From Thermoplasmata archaeon (GTDB taxonomy: Archaea > Thermoplasmatota > Thermoplasmata > Lutacidiplasmatales > UBA184), in assembly GCA_030039995.1 (NCBI GenBank), contig JASHUL010000008.1, positions 1 through 10,007 on the forward strand: a stretch of 10,007 nt of DNA, given 5' to 3'. A program made the translations under genes and the position numbers. The notes under the pieces were generated by a model that ran no database searches, had not been told where the DNA came from, and saw nothing but the letters and a program-made list of their open reading frames with translations. This document shows, piece by piece, positions 1-6,456 of this stretch (within the stretch, counting starts at the first letter, position 1; each line of letters opens with the position of its first letter).

Positions 1-840
1 CGGCTCCGCGTAGTACTCGGAGAGATTGTACCCCCCTCCCACCTCGGTCACGGTGTAGACGTACGCCGTCTGCAGGCCTCCCGAGGTGTACGCGGTCGAC
101 TGGGCGAACGGCCCCCACGACGGGATCGTGGTCGTTGGGATCGAGTTCGAGACCGGCGGTTCGACCAGCGTGCCGGCGAGCCCGATCTTCTCCACTCCGT
201 TCGTGCTCGGGTTCCCGCTCCCCGGGCCGTTCGTGCCGCTCCAGGAGATGTGGGCGAACACGAGCTCGCTCGAGTTCGCGGCGACGACCGCGCCCTCCAC
301 GAGATACTCCGAGTAGTCGAAGTTGAAGGAGCTCGTGAACACGGTGTAGTCGGCGAGCGCGAAGACCGACGCCGGATAGACGGTCGCGCCCTGCGCGTAC
401 TGAGGCGCGAGGATCGAGAGCGCCTTCCCGTTCGGCGTCGTCGGGGACGCGCCGAGGCCGATCGCCGAGACGTTCCCGCTCGCGGAGGTCGTGTAGATGA
501 TGTAGCTGCCCGCCGACGAGATCGGCACCGCCGACGGCTCAAGCGGCGTGCCGTTCACGACCGAGAGCTGCGGGAGGGTCGCGCCGAGTTCCTGGGTCGC
601 CGCGTACGAGTCCTCGGGTGGGGCGATGAAGTAGTTCGGGTTGTGGAACTGGAGCAACGGGGAGAGCAAGGCGAGCGCGATGTAGACGACCAACATCCAG
701 AAGCCGACCTTCCCGTACCGGGAGTGGTAGTAGATCCCCCAGAGCTTCTTCCAGCGGTCGATGCGGTTCCGGAGGCGTTGCTGCCGGTACGCCCGGTAGT
801 TCTCCTTCTCGGTCGGGGTCGCGGCCGGGAGCGCGGTCAT
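1..840 (-). CDS. DppC/OppC-type ABC transporter permease with large extracytoplasmic insert (partial, C-terminus beyond window)
   Basis: This is the second membrane subunit of the peptide/nickel-type importer. Only the first 280 residues are in the window and no stop occurs before position 1. Residues 1-44 are a basic, charged cytoplasmic segment. Residues 45-63 form one membrane helix (core FWMLVVYIALALLSPLL) followed by HNPNYFIAPPEDSY. That resembles the OppC_N region, a helix ending in P..aP.dP and then a PP motif. In ordinary OppC proteins the GTD..GRD motif and helix 2 follow within a few residues. Here about 200 polar, strand-like residues rich in Gly, Ser, Thr, Tyr and Val follow (about 78-280), with four N-glycosylation sequons (N96, N123, N189, N272) and no further helix. 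The ATG at 840 is preceded by GGAGGAG, 19 nt after the stop of the upstream permease gene. The family assignment rests on the N-terminus and operon position, because the permease core is not visible. The fold of the insert is unknown. Confidence 0.75.
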   Translation of the reverse strand, partial: MTALPAATPTEKENYRAYRQQRLRNRIDRWKKLWGIYYHSRYGKVGFWMLVVYIALALLSPLLQFHNPNYFIAPPEDSYAATQELGATLPQLSVVNGTPLEPSAVPISSAGSYIIYTTSASGNVSAIGLGASPTTPNGKALSILAPQYAQGATVYPASVFALADYTVFTSSFNFDYSEYLVEGAVVAANSSELVFAHISWSGTNGPGSGNPSTNGVEKIGLAGTLVEPPVSNSIPTTTIPSWGPFAQSTAYTSGGLQTAYVYTVTEVGGGYNLSEYYAEP

Positions 841-842
841 CG

Positions 843-849
843 CTCCTCC
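843..849 (-). promoter_or_regulatory. Shine-Dalgarno site of the DppC-type permease
   Basis: On the minus strand GGAGGAG lies 2 nt upstream of the ATG at 840 at its near end, with its GGAGG core at 845-849 about 4 nt away. It sits inside the 19-nt gap after the preceding stop codon. It supports the chosen start and translation from a shared mRNA. Confidence 0.6.
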
Positions 850-859
850 GCGCCCGCGC

Positions 860-1840
860 TCACAGCTGGATCCGCGGGTCGAGCCAGGCGTGGATGAAGT
901 CGATCCCCGCGTAGGCGAAGATCGTGACCAGGGAGATGATGAAGAACGCCCCCTCGGCGAGCGGGTAGTCGAGCTGCAACACCGCCTGGTACGTCAGGTT
1001 GCCGAGACCCGGGACCGAGAAGATGATCTCGGTGATGATCGCGCCCGAGACGATCAGCGCGAAGTTGAGGGCCATCTGCGTGGAGACGGGGATCATCGCG
1101 TTCCTCGCGGCGTGACGGAACATGATCGACCCCTCGCTCACGCCCTTCGCGCGCGCCGTGAGAATGAAGTCCTGTCCCAGCACCGACACCATCGCCGCGC
1201 GCATGACGAGCAAGTTACCGGCCGCGCCGATGACCACCAAGGTCGCCATCGGGAGCGCGAGCGCCTGCACGACGGTGACGAAGTTCGCCCAACTAGGGGT
1301 CGTGACGTCCGAGATCGGGAACGACGAGACGACCGGGTCCAGCCGGAACTCCACGACGAAGTAGAGGAACAAGAGGATCGCGAAGATGAAGTACGGAATC
1401 GAGTTCAGCACCAGTCCGCTCGTCACCAGTACGCCTTCGGTCTTCTTTCCGCGGAACCAGGTCGTAACGACCCCGAGCGGGAGTCCGAAGATGTAGGAGG
1501 CGACGGTCGCCGTCCCCAGCAGGAGGAGGGTGAACGGGAGCGCAGTGAGGATCTCCGACCAGACCGAGCGACCGCTGTAGTAGTCGTAGCCGAACTTGAA
1601 CGTCAGGATGTCGGCCATGTAGGTGAGGAAGTTCGAGAAGTTCCACTTCCCGCCGGAGAGACCGAGCTGTCGTTCCAGCGCGTCCAGCTGGGCCGCGGTC
1701 GCTTGGTGGCGCGCACTGATGATGAATAACTGCGCGGGGTTCCCCGGCATCAGCCGGAAGATCACGAACAGGATGACCGCCATCAGGAGCACGAGGGCGA
1801 CCGTCTGGACGATCTTGCGGAGCACCAGGTAGAGATTCAT
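860..1840 (-). CDS. DppB/OppB-type ABC transporter permease
   Basis: This 326-residue integral membrane protein is of normal length for the peptide/nickel permease family (BPD_transp_1). It would form half of the transmembrane channel, pairing with the DppC-type subunit encoded next. Hydrophobic helices are visible at about 8-29, 99-124, 136-163, 190-217, 256-275 and 295-314. Family motifs include MPGNP (31-35) after helix 1 and the cytoplasmic EAA loop that docks on the ATPase at about 224-251 (TARAKGVSEGSIMFRHAARN then IPV). PGLGNL (277-282) and DYPLAEG (291-297) come near the end, and the protein finishes in DPRIQL, a typical DppB-type terminus. The start MNLYLVLRKIVQ matches the family N-terminus. 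Its ribosome site is weak (GGGCAGG at 1843-1849). No promoter-like AT-rich stretch lies upstream, so it probably depends on read-through from the binding-protein gene. Substrate cannot be inferred. Confidence 0.93.
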   Translation of the reverse strand: MNLYLVLRKIVQTVALVLLMAVILFVIFRLMPGNPAQLFIISARHQATAAQLDALERQLGLSGGKWNFSNFLTYMADILTFKFGYDYYSGRSVWSEILTALPFTLLLLGTATVASYIFGLPLGVVTTWFRGKKTEGVLVTSGLVLNSIPYFIFAILLFLYFVVEFRLDPVVSSFPISDVTTPSWANFVTVVQALALPMATLVVIGAAGNLLVMRAAMVSVLGQDFILTARAKGVSEGSIMFRHAARNAMIPVSTQMALNFALIVSGAIITEIIFSVPGLGNLTYQAVLQLDYPLAEGAFFIISLVTIFAYAGIDFIHAWLDPRIQL

Positions 1841-1910
1841 CGCCTGCCCTTGCCCGCCCGCTCCCCGGCCGCTCTCCTACGATCTGGTTCCTGACTGCCC
1901 CGAAGCCTGC

Positions 1911-1942
1911 CGGCCGGCCGGCTTCCCGGAGCCGGCCGGCCG
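1911..1942 (-). repeat. Perfect 13-bp inverted repeat (hairpin) between binding-protein and permease genes
   Basis: Positions 1911-1923 and 1930-1942 are exact reverse complements (CGGCCGGCCGGCT / AGCCGGCCGGCCG) around a 6-nt loop. In the minus-strand transcript the hairpin begins 18 nt after the TAA of the binding-protein gene and lies about 70 nt before the permease ATG. It has no T-tract after it, so it does not look like an intrinsic terminator. A stem this strong at this place could protect the upstream message from 3'-end decay or cause partial termination, lowering permease relative to binding protein. The function is inferred. Confidence 0.7.
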
Positions 1943-1960
1943 TTCCGTTCCGACGGTTCG

Positions 1961-4900
1961 TTACTGCGACGGCGGGCCCCCGCCCGCGCCGCCGGTCCCG
2001 CCCGAGGTCCCGGAGGTGGTGGAAGTCGTCATGTCGTCGTCCATGCGGGGCGGCGAGCTCGACTGGGGCGGTTCCTTGCCGCCTTTGCGCGCCCACAGCA
2101 CCGCGAAGACGACCGCGAGGATCCCGAGGATCACCGCGGCAGCGATCGCCGCATCGAGTTCCGTCGTGTTCGCCGCGGAGGTCGTCGTGACCGTCTTGCC
2201 CGGCAACGTAGTGGTCACGGTCGTCACGGGCGAGAGGTAGACCGTCTGCGACGAGCTGCCCGTCGTCGAGGTCGCGCTCAGGGTCGCGGCCGTCAGGACC
2301 GTGACGAGCGGAGCGGCCCAGGTCGTCTGGTAGCTACCGCTCGAGCCCGTGCTGCCCGAGGCCGTTCCGACCGTCCCGAGGCTCGCCGAGACGTTGACCG
2401 CGACGTCCGTCGCCGACGGTCCCCAGGGCGAGTCCCACGTGCTGTTCACGTAGAGCGGGTAGGTCGCGTTGCCCGGCAGCGTCACGACTCCGTTGAGCGT
2501 GCTCGCTCCGCCGACATACTCCGAGATCACGGCGACCTCGGAGGCCGGGGTCGCGGTACCGGTCGAGACGATCGTCGCCGACGCCGTGCCCGCGGTCGCG
2601 CCCCACGCCGAGATCTCGAACTCGTCGAACGGCACGAGGTACGGGTCGGTGAACGGCAGCGCCGTGAAGCCGGCGAAGGCTCCTCCGGGCGCCGACGGGG
2701 CGTAGAGGCCGGGCGAGAACGTCGCGGTCGCATTGCCCGCCGCGTCGGTCGTCACGACCAAGCCGGGGATGAAGTCGCTCCCGAAGTACTCGTTCGGGGT
2801 GTACGCCTCGATCTCCTGGCCCTCCGCGCTCGCGATGACCCCGCGGTTCGCCCCCTCGGCGTTCTGCGAGGTCAAGGTGACGGTGTAGTTCGCGACCGGC
2901 GTACTCGTCCCGGCCTCCGTGGCGGTCACGGTGATCGTTCCCTCCGAGGTCGCCCCGACCGACGGGGTCACCGTCAGTGCGAGGTCAACCGCCGGCGCCG
3001 CCTCGGCCACGAGCAACGGGACCTCGACGGGTTCGTCGACCCCGAAGCCCGAGGAGTCGTAGCTGCTGGTCACCTGAGCGATCAGTGCGTACGGACTTTC
3101 TCCGATCAGCGGGCCGCCGTTCGCGTACGCCCCGACGAACAACCACGACTGGAACTCCGGTCCCATCGCGGTGAAGTTCACCGATGCGTTGGCCGCCACA
3201 TCGACCGTCATCTCACCGTTCGCACCGGTGACACCGGAGATCACGGTGAGGTTGTAGTCCGCGTACGGCCCGACCTGCACGGCCGCGAATCCGAACCCGT
3301 AGATCGGGTTGTAGGAGTCCGCGCTCGCCACCGTTTGGCCGGCGATCCCCGATGAGAGGACCACGGCGCCCGAGAGTGCCTCCAGCGAATACTGGTACCC
3401 GGAGAGCGGGTCACCGGTGGTCGGGTCGTAGACCTTCAGCGTGACCGCTTGGGCGGCGGCGCCCGAAACTAACGTACTCGGCGACGTCACCTCTTGGTAC
3501 GCGACCGCCTGCGGAGCGACGTCCAACGACGTCCAGCCCAGCGCGGGCTCGAACGTCCCGGACGTGCCCGACGGCGCGCTCGCCGCGACGCTCACGTTGA
3601 TCGCACCGGAGTAGTCCGCCGTGTAGACCAGCGGGTTCGCGGCGAGCACCTGGAACTCCCACGTGTACTCGCCCGCGCTGTTCGTGAGCGCGGAATCCGG
3701 CGTGATGTTGAGCAGCGCGCCCTCAGGGTTGTAGCCGATGCTCAGGTTCATGCCGGGGACCGGCTGGCCGTACTGGTTGCGGACCTCGACGGTGATGTTC
3801 CCGTACTGGCCGTCGTAGTAGACGTTCTGCGCCTCCACGACCCCGACATGGAGCTGGGTCGGGATGTGGGACGGGGGCGTCGGCGCGACGAAACTCTTCT
3901 CGTAGAACGAGAGGAAGTTCCAATACATGAACGACGAATACGCGAGCGAGTCCTTGATCAGCCCGTCGAACGTGCTGTTCGAGAACGGCAGGATCAAGAC
4001 GGGGTATCCGAGGTTGACGATCGTCGACTCGTCCGCCGCGATCCCCTCGATCTCGTCCGCGAGGTTCAAACGCTCCGTGAAGCTCGTAATCGAGTTCAGC
4101 TCGATCGTGAGGTTGTCCACGAGGTCGTCGACCTGCGTGCCGTTCAGCAGCGTCCCGTTCCACTCGAGGCTCGAGAACGGCCCCTCGTAGAAGCCGGTCC
4201 CGGTCCCGATGACCTGGTTGTACGCCTCCAGGAACCACGAGGTCGGGTCGCCCTGGATCCCGGTGATCCCGAGGTTGATCGAGTTGTAGTTCACCGTGAT
4301 CAGGTTCGACACGAGGGTAGAGAACGCCTCCTGCGTCACGGTCGTCGGTACCCCGACGCTCGACCACTCCTGCGCCACGAGGAGGGCGCCTTCCACGCCC
4401 AACGGGTCCTCGCTGGCGACGGTGATCTGCATGTCCGCGGTGACCGGCGAACCGTCGTAGTACCAGTTGCCCGAGACCTGCGTCATTCCCGGGATGCTGC
4501 CAATGAGCGTCTCGGCCTCGGCCGTGTCGTACGCGTACTCCGGAGCGGAGTAGTTGTGCCAGACCGAGTCCGCGATCGGGACCGTGGGCTGGCCGAGGTC
4601 GTCGTAGCCCTCGTCGACCACCGAGGCGAGGTACGCCTTGTCGGTGGCGTAGTTGAGGGCCTGTCGGAACGCCGTGATGTTGTACGGCGCGTCGTTGCTA
4701 CCCGAGTTGAACTCGATATAGCCGAACGACCCGGACGGCTGGTAGAAGATCGACGTTCCCGGGATCGTGTCGATCGTCGGGATGAACGTCGGGTCCACTC
4801 CGTTCAGGATCGTGTCGACCTGGCCGAGGTCAAGGGCGGCCACGGCCGCCGACTCGGTGCTGTAGAGCGGGGTCGTGATCTGGGCGATCCGCGGGGTGTA

Positions 4901-5998
4901 CTGCTGCAGCGACGGGACGTACTGCACGAAGTAGTACGGGTTCACGTAGAGCGACCAGGCGCCGGTCTGCTGGTTCCAGTAGCCCTGCGGCTGACCGTAC
5001 GAGTTCGTGAACATGAACGGTCCGCTACCGATGAGGTCGTTGGACGTGCCCGTGGTGGGGTTGTACCCGACGTCCCAGACATCGTAGCCGTTCGCCGCGC
5101 CGGTGAAGTTCCAGGCGGCGGTGTTGGAGGTCGCCCAGTCGTGGGGCGCCCAGGTGTGGTACGGCAGGATCGGGTTGCCGAGCGTCGAGGTCACGAACGT
5201 CGCCGATTGGGCGCTGAGGTAGTAGGTCGCGGTGAGGTTGTTCACGGGGGAGACATCCACGATGTTCGCCCACGCCGAGGAGTAGTCCTCCGAGGTGACC
5301 AGGATCTCCCAGGAGAGGATCAGGTCGGCCGACTGGATCGTCTCCGTGTTCATCGTCACCGAGGGCCACGGATACTGGTAGGTGAACGTCTGCGGGGCCA
5401 TCGTCGTCGAGTTCCACAGCGAGAACGAGGTGTAGTTGCTGTAGAGGTACGTCGACGCGGCGCTCGCCGAGGTGTAGTCGCTCCACTCGATACCCGGGCG
5501 GAGGGTCACGGTGTACTCGTACGCGACCGACTGCATGGACGCGGTGAGCGGGTCGAAGACCGTCGTGCCGGAGGGCGCGGCGGTCTCCGTCCAGGAGCTC
5601 GCGGCCCACGGGATGTAGGTCTGGTTGATCGCGTACGCGTCGAGAGAATCGTAAATTTCGTCGAGCAGCATTCCGCTGTACAGGTCGTCGTAAGCGTAGA
5701 CGTTCAGGTGCTCGATCGGAACGTCGGAGCCCATGATGTAGTTACCACCGGTGTAGTTGGGCTCGTCCTGCGTGGTCGTCGGGTAAGTATACGGGGCCGA
5801 GCTCGGAGCCGTCTGGGCGGCGGGCGTAATCGCGGCCGCCGCGGGAGCAGAACCCACCGAGCGCGCCACGGCGCCTCCGGTCAGGCCCAACGTCGAGCTG
5901 ACCATGATCAATGCGATCGCCAGGGTCAACAGCAACGTCCACCGCCGAACGCGCGTCGACCGAATTCCAATCCCGGACCCGCTCCGAATTCCGCTCAT
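1961..5998 (-). CDS. Family 5 (peptide/nickel-type) solute-binding protein with Ig-like stalk and C-terminal membrane anchor
   Basis: This 1345-residue secreted, membrane-anchored receptor delivers substrate to the downstream permeases. Residues 1-45 look like a signal peptide: Arg-rich start, hydrophobic core about 22-40, AVA cleavage-like site. Residues about 80-700 form the SBP_bac_5 domain. Family-like features are the IYDSLD segment (115-120), LIGSGPFMF (322-330), and FRQALNYATDK (444-454), which matches the conserved FR.A..yA.D segment. From about 716 to 1256 come tandem beta-rich Ig-like units with repeated GxPv and TxxxG signatures. A Thr-rich linker, a membrane helix at 1284-1302 (AIAAAVILGILAVVFAVLW) and a Gly/Ser/Pro/Asp-rich tail follow. 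About 25 N-X-S/T sequons are present. The start at 5998 is chosen because GGAGGAAGG lies just upstream. An in-frame ATG at 6055 has no ribosome site and would add 19 residues before the signal peptide. Typical family members have about 500-650 residues. Bound ligand is unknown. Confidence 0.9.
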   Translation of the reverse strand: MSGIRSGSGIGIRSTRVRRWTLLLTLAIALIMVSSTLGLTGGAVARSVGSAPAAAAITPAAQTAPSSAPYTYPTTTQDEPNYTGGNYIMGSDVPIEHLNVYAYDDLYSGMLLDEIYDSLDAYAINQTYIPWAASSWTETAAPSGTTVFDPLTASMQSVAYEYTVTLRPGIEWSDYTSASAASTYLYSNYTSFSLWNSTTMAPQTFTYQYPWPSVTMNTETIQSADLILSWEILVTSEDYSSAWANIVDVSPVNNLTATYYLSAQSATFVTSTLGNPILPYHTWAPHDWATSNTAAWNFTGAANGYDVWDVGYNPTTGTSNDLIGSGPFMFTNSYGQPQGYWNQQTGAWSLYVNPYYFVQYVPSLQQYTPRIAQITTPLYSTESAAVAALDLGQVDTILNGVDPTFIPTIDTIPGTSIFYQPSGSFGYIEFNSGSNDAPYNITAFRQALNYATDKAYLASVVDEGYDDLGQPTVPIADSVWHNYSAPEYAYDTAEAETLIGSIPGMTQVSGNWYYDGSPVTADMQITVASEDPLGVEGALLVAQEWSSVGVPTTVTQEAFSTLVSNLITVNYNSINLGITGIQGDPTSWFLEAYNQVIGTGTGFYEGPFSSLEWNGTLLNGTQVDDLVDNLTIELNSITSFTERLNLADEIEGIAADESTIVNLGYPVLILPFSNSTFDGLIKDSLAYSSFMYWNFLSFYEKSFVAPTPPSHIPTQLHVGVVEAQNVYYDGQYGNITVEVRNQYGQPVPGMNLSIGYNPEGALLNITPDSALTNSAGEYTWEFQVLAANPLVYTADYSGAINVSVAASAPSGTSGTFEPALGWTSLDVAPQAVAYQEVTSPSTLVSGAAAQAVTLKVYDPTTGDPLSGYQYSLEALSGAVVLSSGIAGQTVASADSYNPIYGFGFAAVQVGPYADYNLTVISGVTGANGEMTVDVAANASVNFTAMGPEFQSWLFVGAYANGGPLIGESPYALIAQVTSSYDSSGFGVDEPVEVPLLVAEAAPAVDLALTVTPSVGATSEGTITVTATEAGTSTPVANYTVTLTSQNAEGANRGVIASAEGQEIEAYTPNEYFGSDFIPGLVVTTDAAGNATATFSPGLYAPSAPGGAFAGFTALPFTDPYLVPFDEFEISAWGATAGTASATIVSTGTATPASEVAVISEYVGGASTLNGVVTLPGNATYPLYVNSTWDSPWGPSATDVAVNVSASLGTVGTASGSTGSSGSYQTTWAAPLVTVLTAATLSATSTTGSSSQTVYLSPVTTVTTTLPGKTVTTTSAANTTELDAAIAAAVILGILAVVFAVLWARKGGKEPPQSSSPPRMDDDMTTSTTSGTSGGTGGAGGGPPSQ
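2231..3892 (-). other. Region encoding tandem Ig-like (Big_1/invasin-like) stalk of the solute-binding protein
   Basis: This part of the binding-protein gene codes for about residues 703-1256, beyond the end of the ligand-binding domain. At least three units share a pattern: an early strand with GQPVPGMNLSI (744-754), GDPLSGYQYSL (862-872) or STPVANYTVTL (1032-1042), and a later TNSAGEYTWEF (772-782), TGANGEMTVDV (924-934) or TDAAGNATATF (1084-1094). A fourth, less clear beta-rich unit spans about 1150-1256. The layout resembles bacterial Ig-like group 1 domains used as rigid spacers in surface proteins. Exact domain limits are estimates made by eye. Confidence 0.65.
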
Positions 5999-6004
5999 CG
6001 TTCG

Positions 6005-6013
6005 CCTTCCTCC
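6005..6013 (-). promoter_or_regulatory. Shine-Dalgarno site that sets the solute-binding protein start
   Basis: GGAGGAAGG on the minus strand ends 6 nt before the ATG at 5998. The upstream in-frame ATG at 6055 is preceded by TCTCTCTCGGGTGACGGATC, with no purine-rich ribosome site, so the shorter 1345-residue product is preferred. Confidence 0.7.
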
Positions 6014-6133
6014 CCGGTCATTTGAGAACGCGGGAGGAATGCGAAGGCGGAACAAGATCCGTCACCCGAGAGAGACGGAAAACTCGGACCGGTCGAGGCA
6101 AACGGGCTCGCGGGTAGCGAACCCCACCCATAG

Positions 6134-6149
6134 GTTACCTGAGCGTAAC
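6134..6149. repeat. Dyad GTTAC-N6-GTAAC, possible operator
   Basis: GTTAC (6134-6138) and GTAAC (6145-6149) are inverted around CTGAGC. The dyad falls about 15-30 nt downstream of the transcription start predicted for the importer operon, a usual place for a repressor site. Chance occurrence cannot be excluded for 5-bp arms. Confidence 0.3.
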
Positions 6150-6164
6150 TTGCCATGCCCCGGA

Positions 6165-6180
6165 CAGGGGGCCATCCCTG
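6165..6180. repeat. Dyad CAGGG-N6-CCCTG near the predicted operon transcription start
   Basis: CAGGG (6165-6169) and CCCTG (6176-6180) are inverted around GGCCAT, with the same 5-6-5 spacing as the neighbouring GTTAC dyad but different bases. It overlaps or borders the transcription start predicted from the TATA-like element at 6187-6193. It may be fortuitous. Confidence 0.22.
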
Positions 6181-6186
6181 CACTGG

Positions 6187-6193
6187 TATTTAT
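6187..6193 (-). promoter_or_regulatory. Candidate TATA box for the importer operon
   Basis: On the minus strand the sequence reads GATAAATACC, an archaeal TATA-like element standing out in GC-rich surroundings. Transcription would start about 25 nt downstream, near 6160-6168, leaving a leader of roughly 165 nt before the ATG at 5998. No clear BRE is evident. A leader that long means an unseen promoter nearer the gene is possible. Confidence 0.4.
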
Positions 6194-6309
6194 CACCTGA
6201 AGACCGGGCCCGTTCCCGCGCGCCGGTCGGAATCTGGACTCGTCGCGGGCGTCGCGACCGGTCCGCCCATCGACCCCGGCCGGGCATTTCCTCCTCGAGC
6301 CGGCTCCGG

Positions 6310-6331
6310 CGGGCACCGCCTGCAGTGCCCG
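6310..6331. repeat. Inverted repeat CGGGCAC-N8-GTGCCCG upstream of the smc TATA-like element
   Basis: Perfect 7-bp arms (6310-6316 and 6325-6331) flank CGCCTGCA. The repeat ends about 13 bp before the TATA-like sequence. At that distance a bound protein could affect TBP/TFB access, or act as an activator. A separate 10-bp palindrome GAGCCGGCTC lies at 6297-6306. Confidence 0.35.
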
Positions 6332-6344
6332 ACGAACCGAGCTG

Positions 6345-6352
6345 TTAAATAA
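6345..6352 (+). promoter_or_regulatory. Candidate TATA box for smc
   Basis: TTAAATAA within GCTGTTAAATAAGATGG is the most AT-rich stretch in the intergenic region. Transcription would begin near 6372-6378, giving a leader of about 80 nt before the ATG at 6457. The preceding GAACCGAGCTG is not a strong BRE match. Confidence 0.5.
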
Positions 6353-6357
6353 GATGG

Positions 6358-6398
6358 CTGACAACCCTCGGGGGACGCTGCTGACGACTGTCTGACAA
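6358..6398. repeat. Three CTGACRA direct repeats around the predicted smc transcription start
   Basis: CTGACAA (6358-6364), CTGACGA (6381-6387) and CTGACAA (6392-6398) lie in the same orientation, with starts 23 and 11 bp apart. This is about two and one helical turns, so all three would face the same side of DNA. They straddle the predicted transcription start of smc. They could be an operator, but the repeats are short. Confidence 0.3.
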
Positions 6399-6442
6399 AC
6401 AGCCTTTCGCTCACAGCGAGGGTCGCATCCGGGAACGGGGCA

Positions 6443-6448
6443 GGGAGG
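6443..6448 (+). promoter_or_regulatory. Shine-Dalgarno site of smc
   Basis: GGGAGG ends 8 nt before the ATG at 6457. The reading frame is closed upstream by TGA at 6382-6384 and contains no other ATG between, so this fixes the start. Confidence 0.7.
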
Positions 6449-6456
6449 CTCGCTCG

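Larger units (their letters stand above)
5999..6456. other. Divergent intergenic region, no convincing gene
   Basis: This 458-bp region separates the importer operon from the SMC gene. It holds one AT-rich TATA-like element for each direction, four small inverted repeats or palindromes (6134-6149, 6165-6180, 6297-6306, 6310-6331) and three CTGACRA direct repeats at 6358-6398. Short ORFs cross it on both strands, but none has a ribosome site or recognisable protein pattern. I see no tRNA or other structured RNA. Confidence 0.6.

Noticed and set aside
890..1729. A 279-codon plus-strand open frame opposite the DppB-type permease
   Set aside because: It is highly charged, low-information sequence antisense to a clear permease with EAA motif and helices.
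1911..1942. Rho-independent terminator after the binding-protein gene
   Set aside because: There is no T-rich run on the downstream side in the minus-strand transcript (GCAGGCTTCG follows), so it is annotated only as a hairpin.
3494..6025. An 843-codon plus-strand open frame opposite the solute-binding protein gene
   Set aside because: The product is almost all Arg, Val, Asp and Gly with no recognisable motif. It mirrors the high-GC codons of the real gene on the other strand.
5999..6055. Upstream ATG at 6055 as start of the solute-binding protein
   Set aside because: It lacks a ribosome site and would put 19 extra residues before the signal peptide. The ATG at 5998 has a strong GGAGGAAGG.
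6062..6364. Small genes in the intergenic region (about 60-100 codons on both strands)
   Set aside because: No ribosome sites, no recognisable protein features, and they overlap the predicted promoters of the flanking genes.
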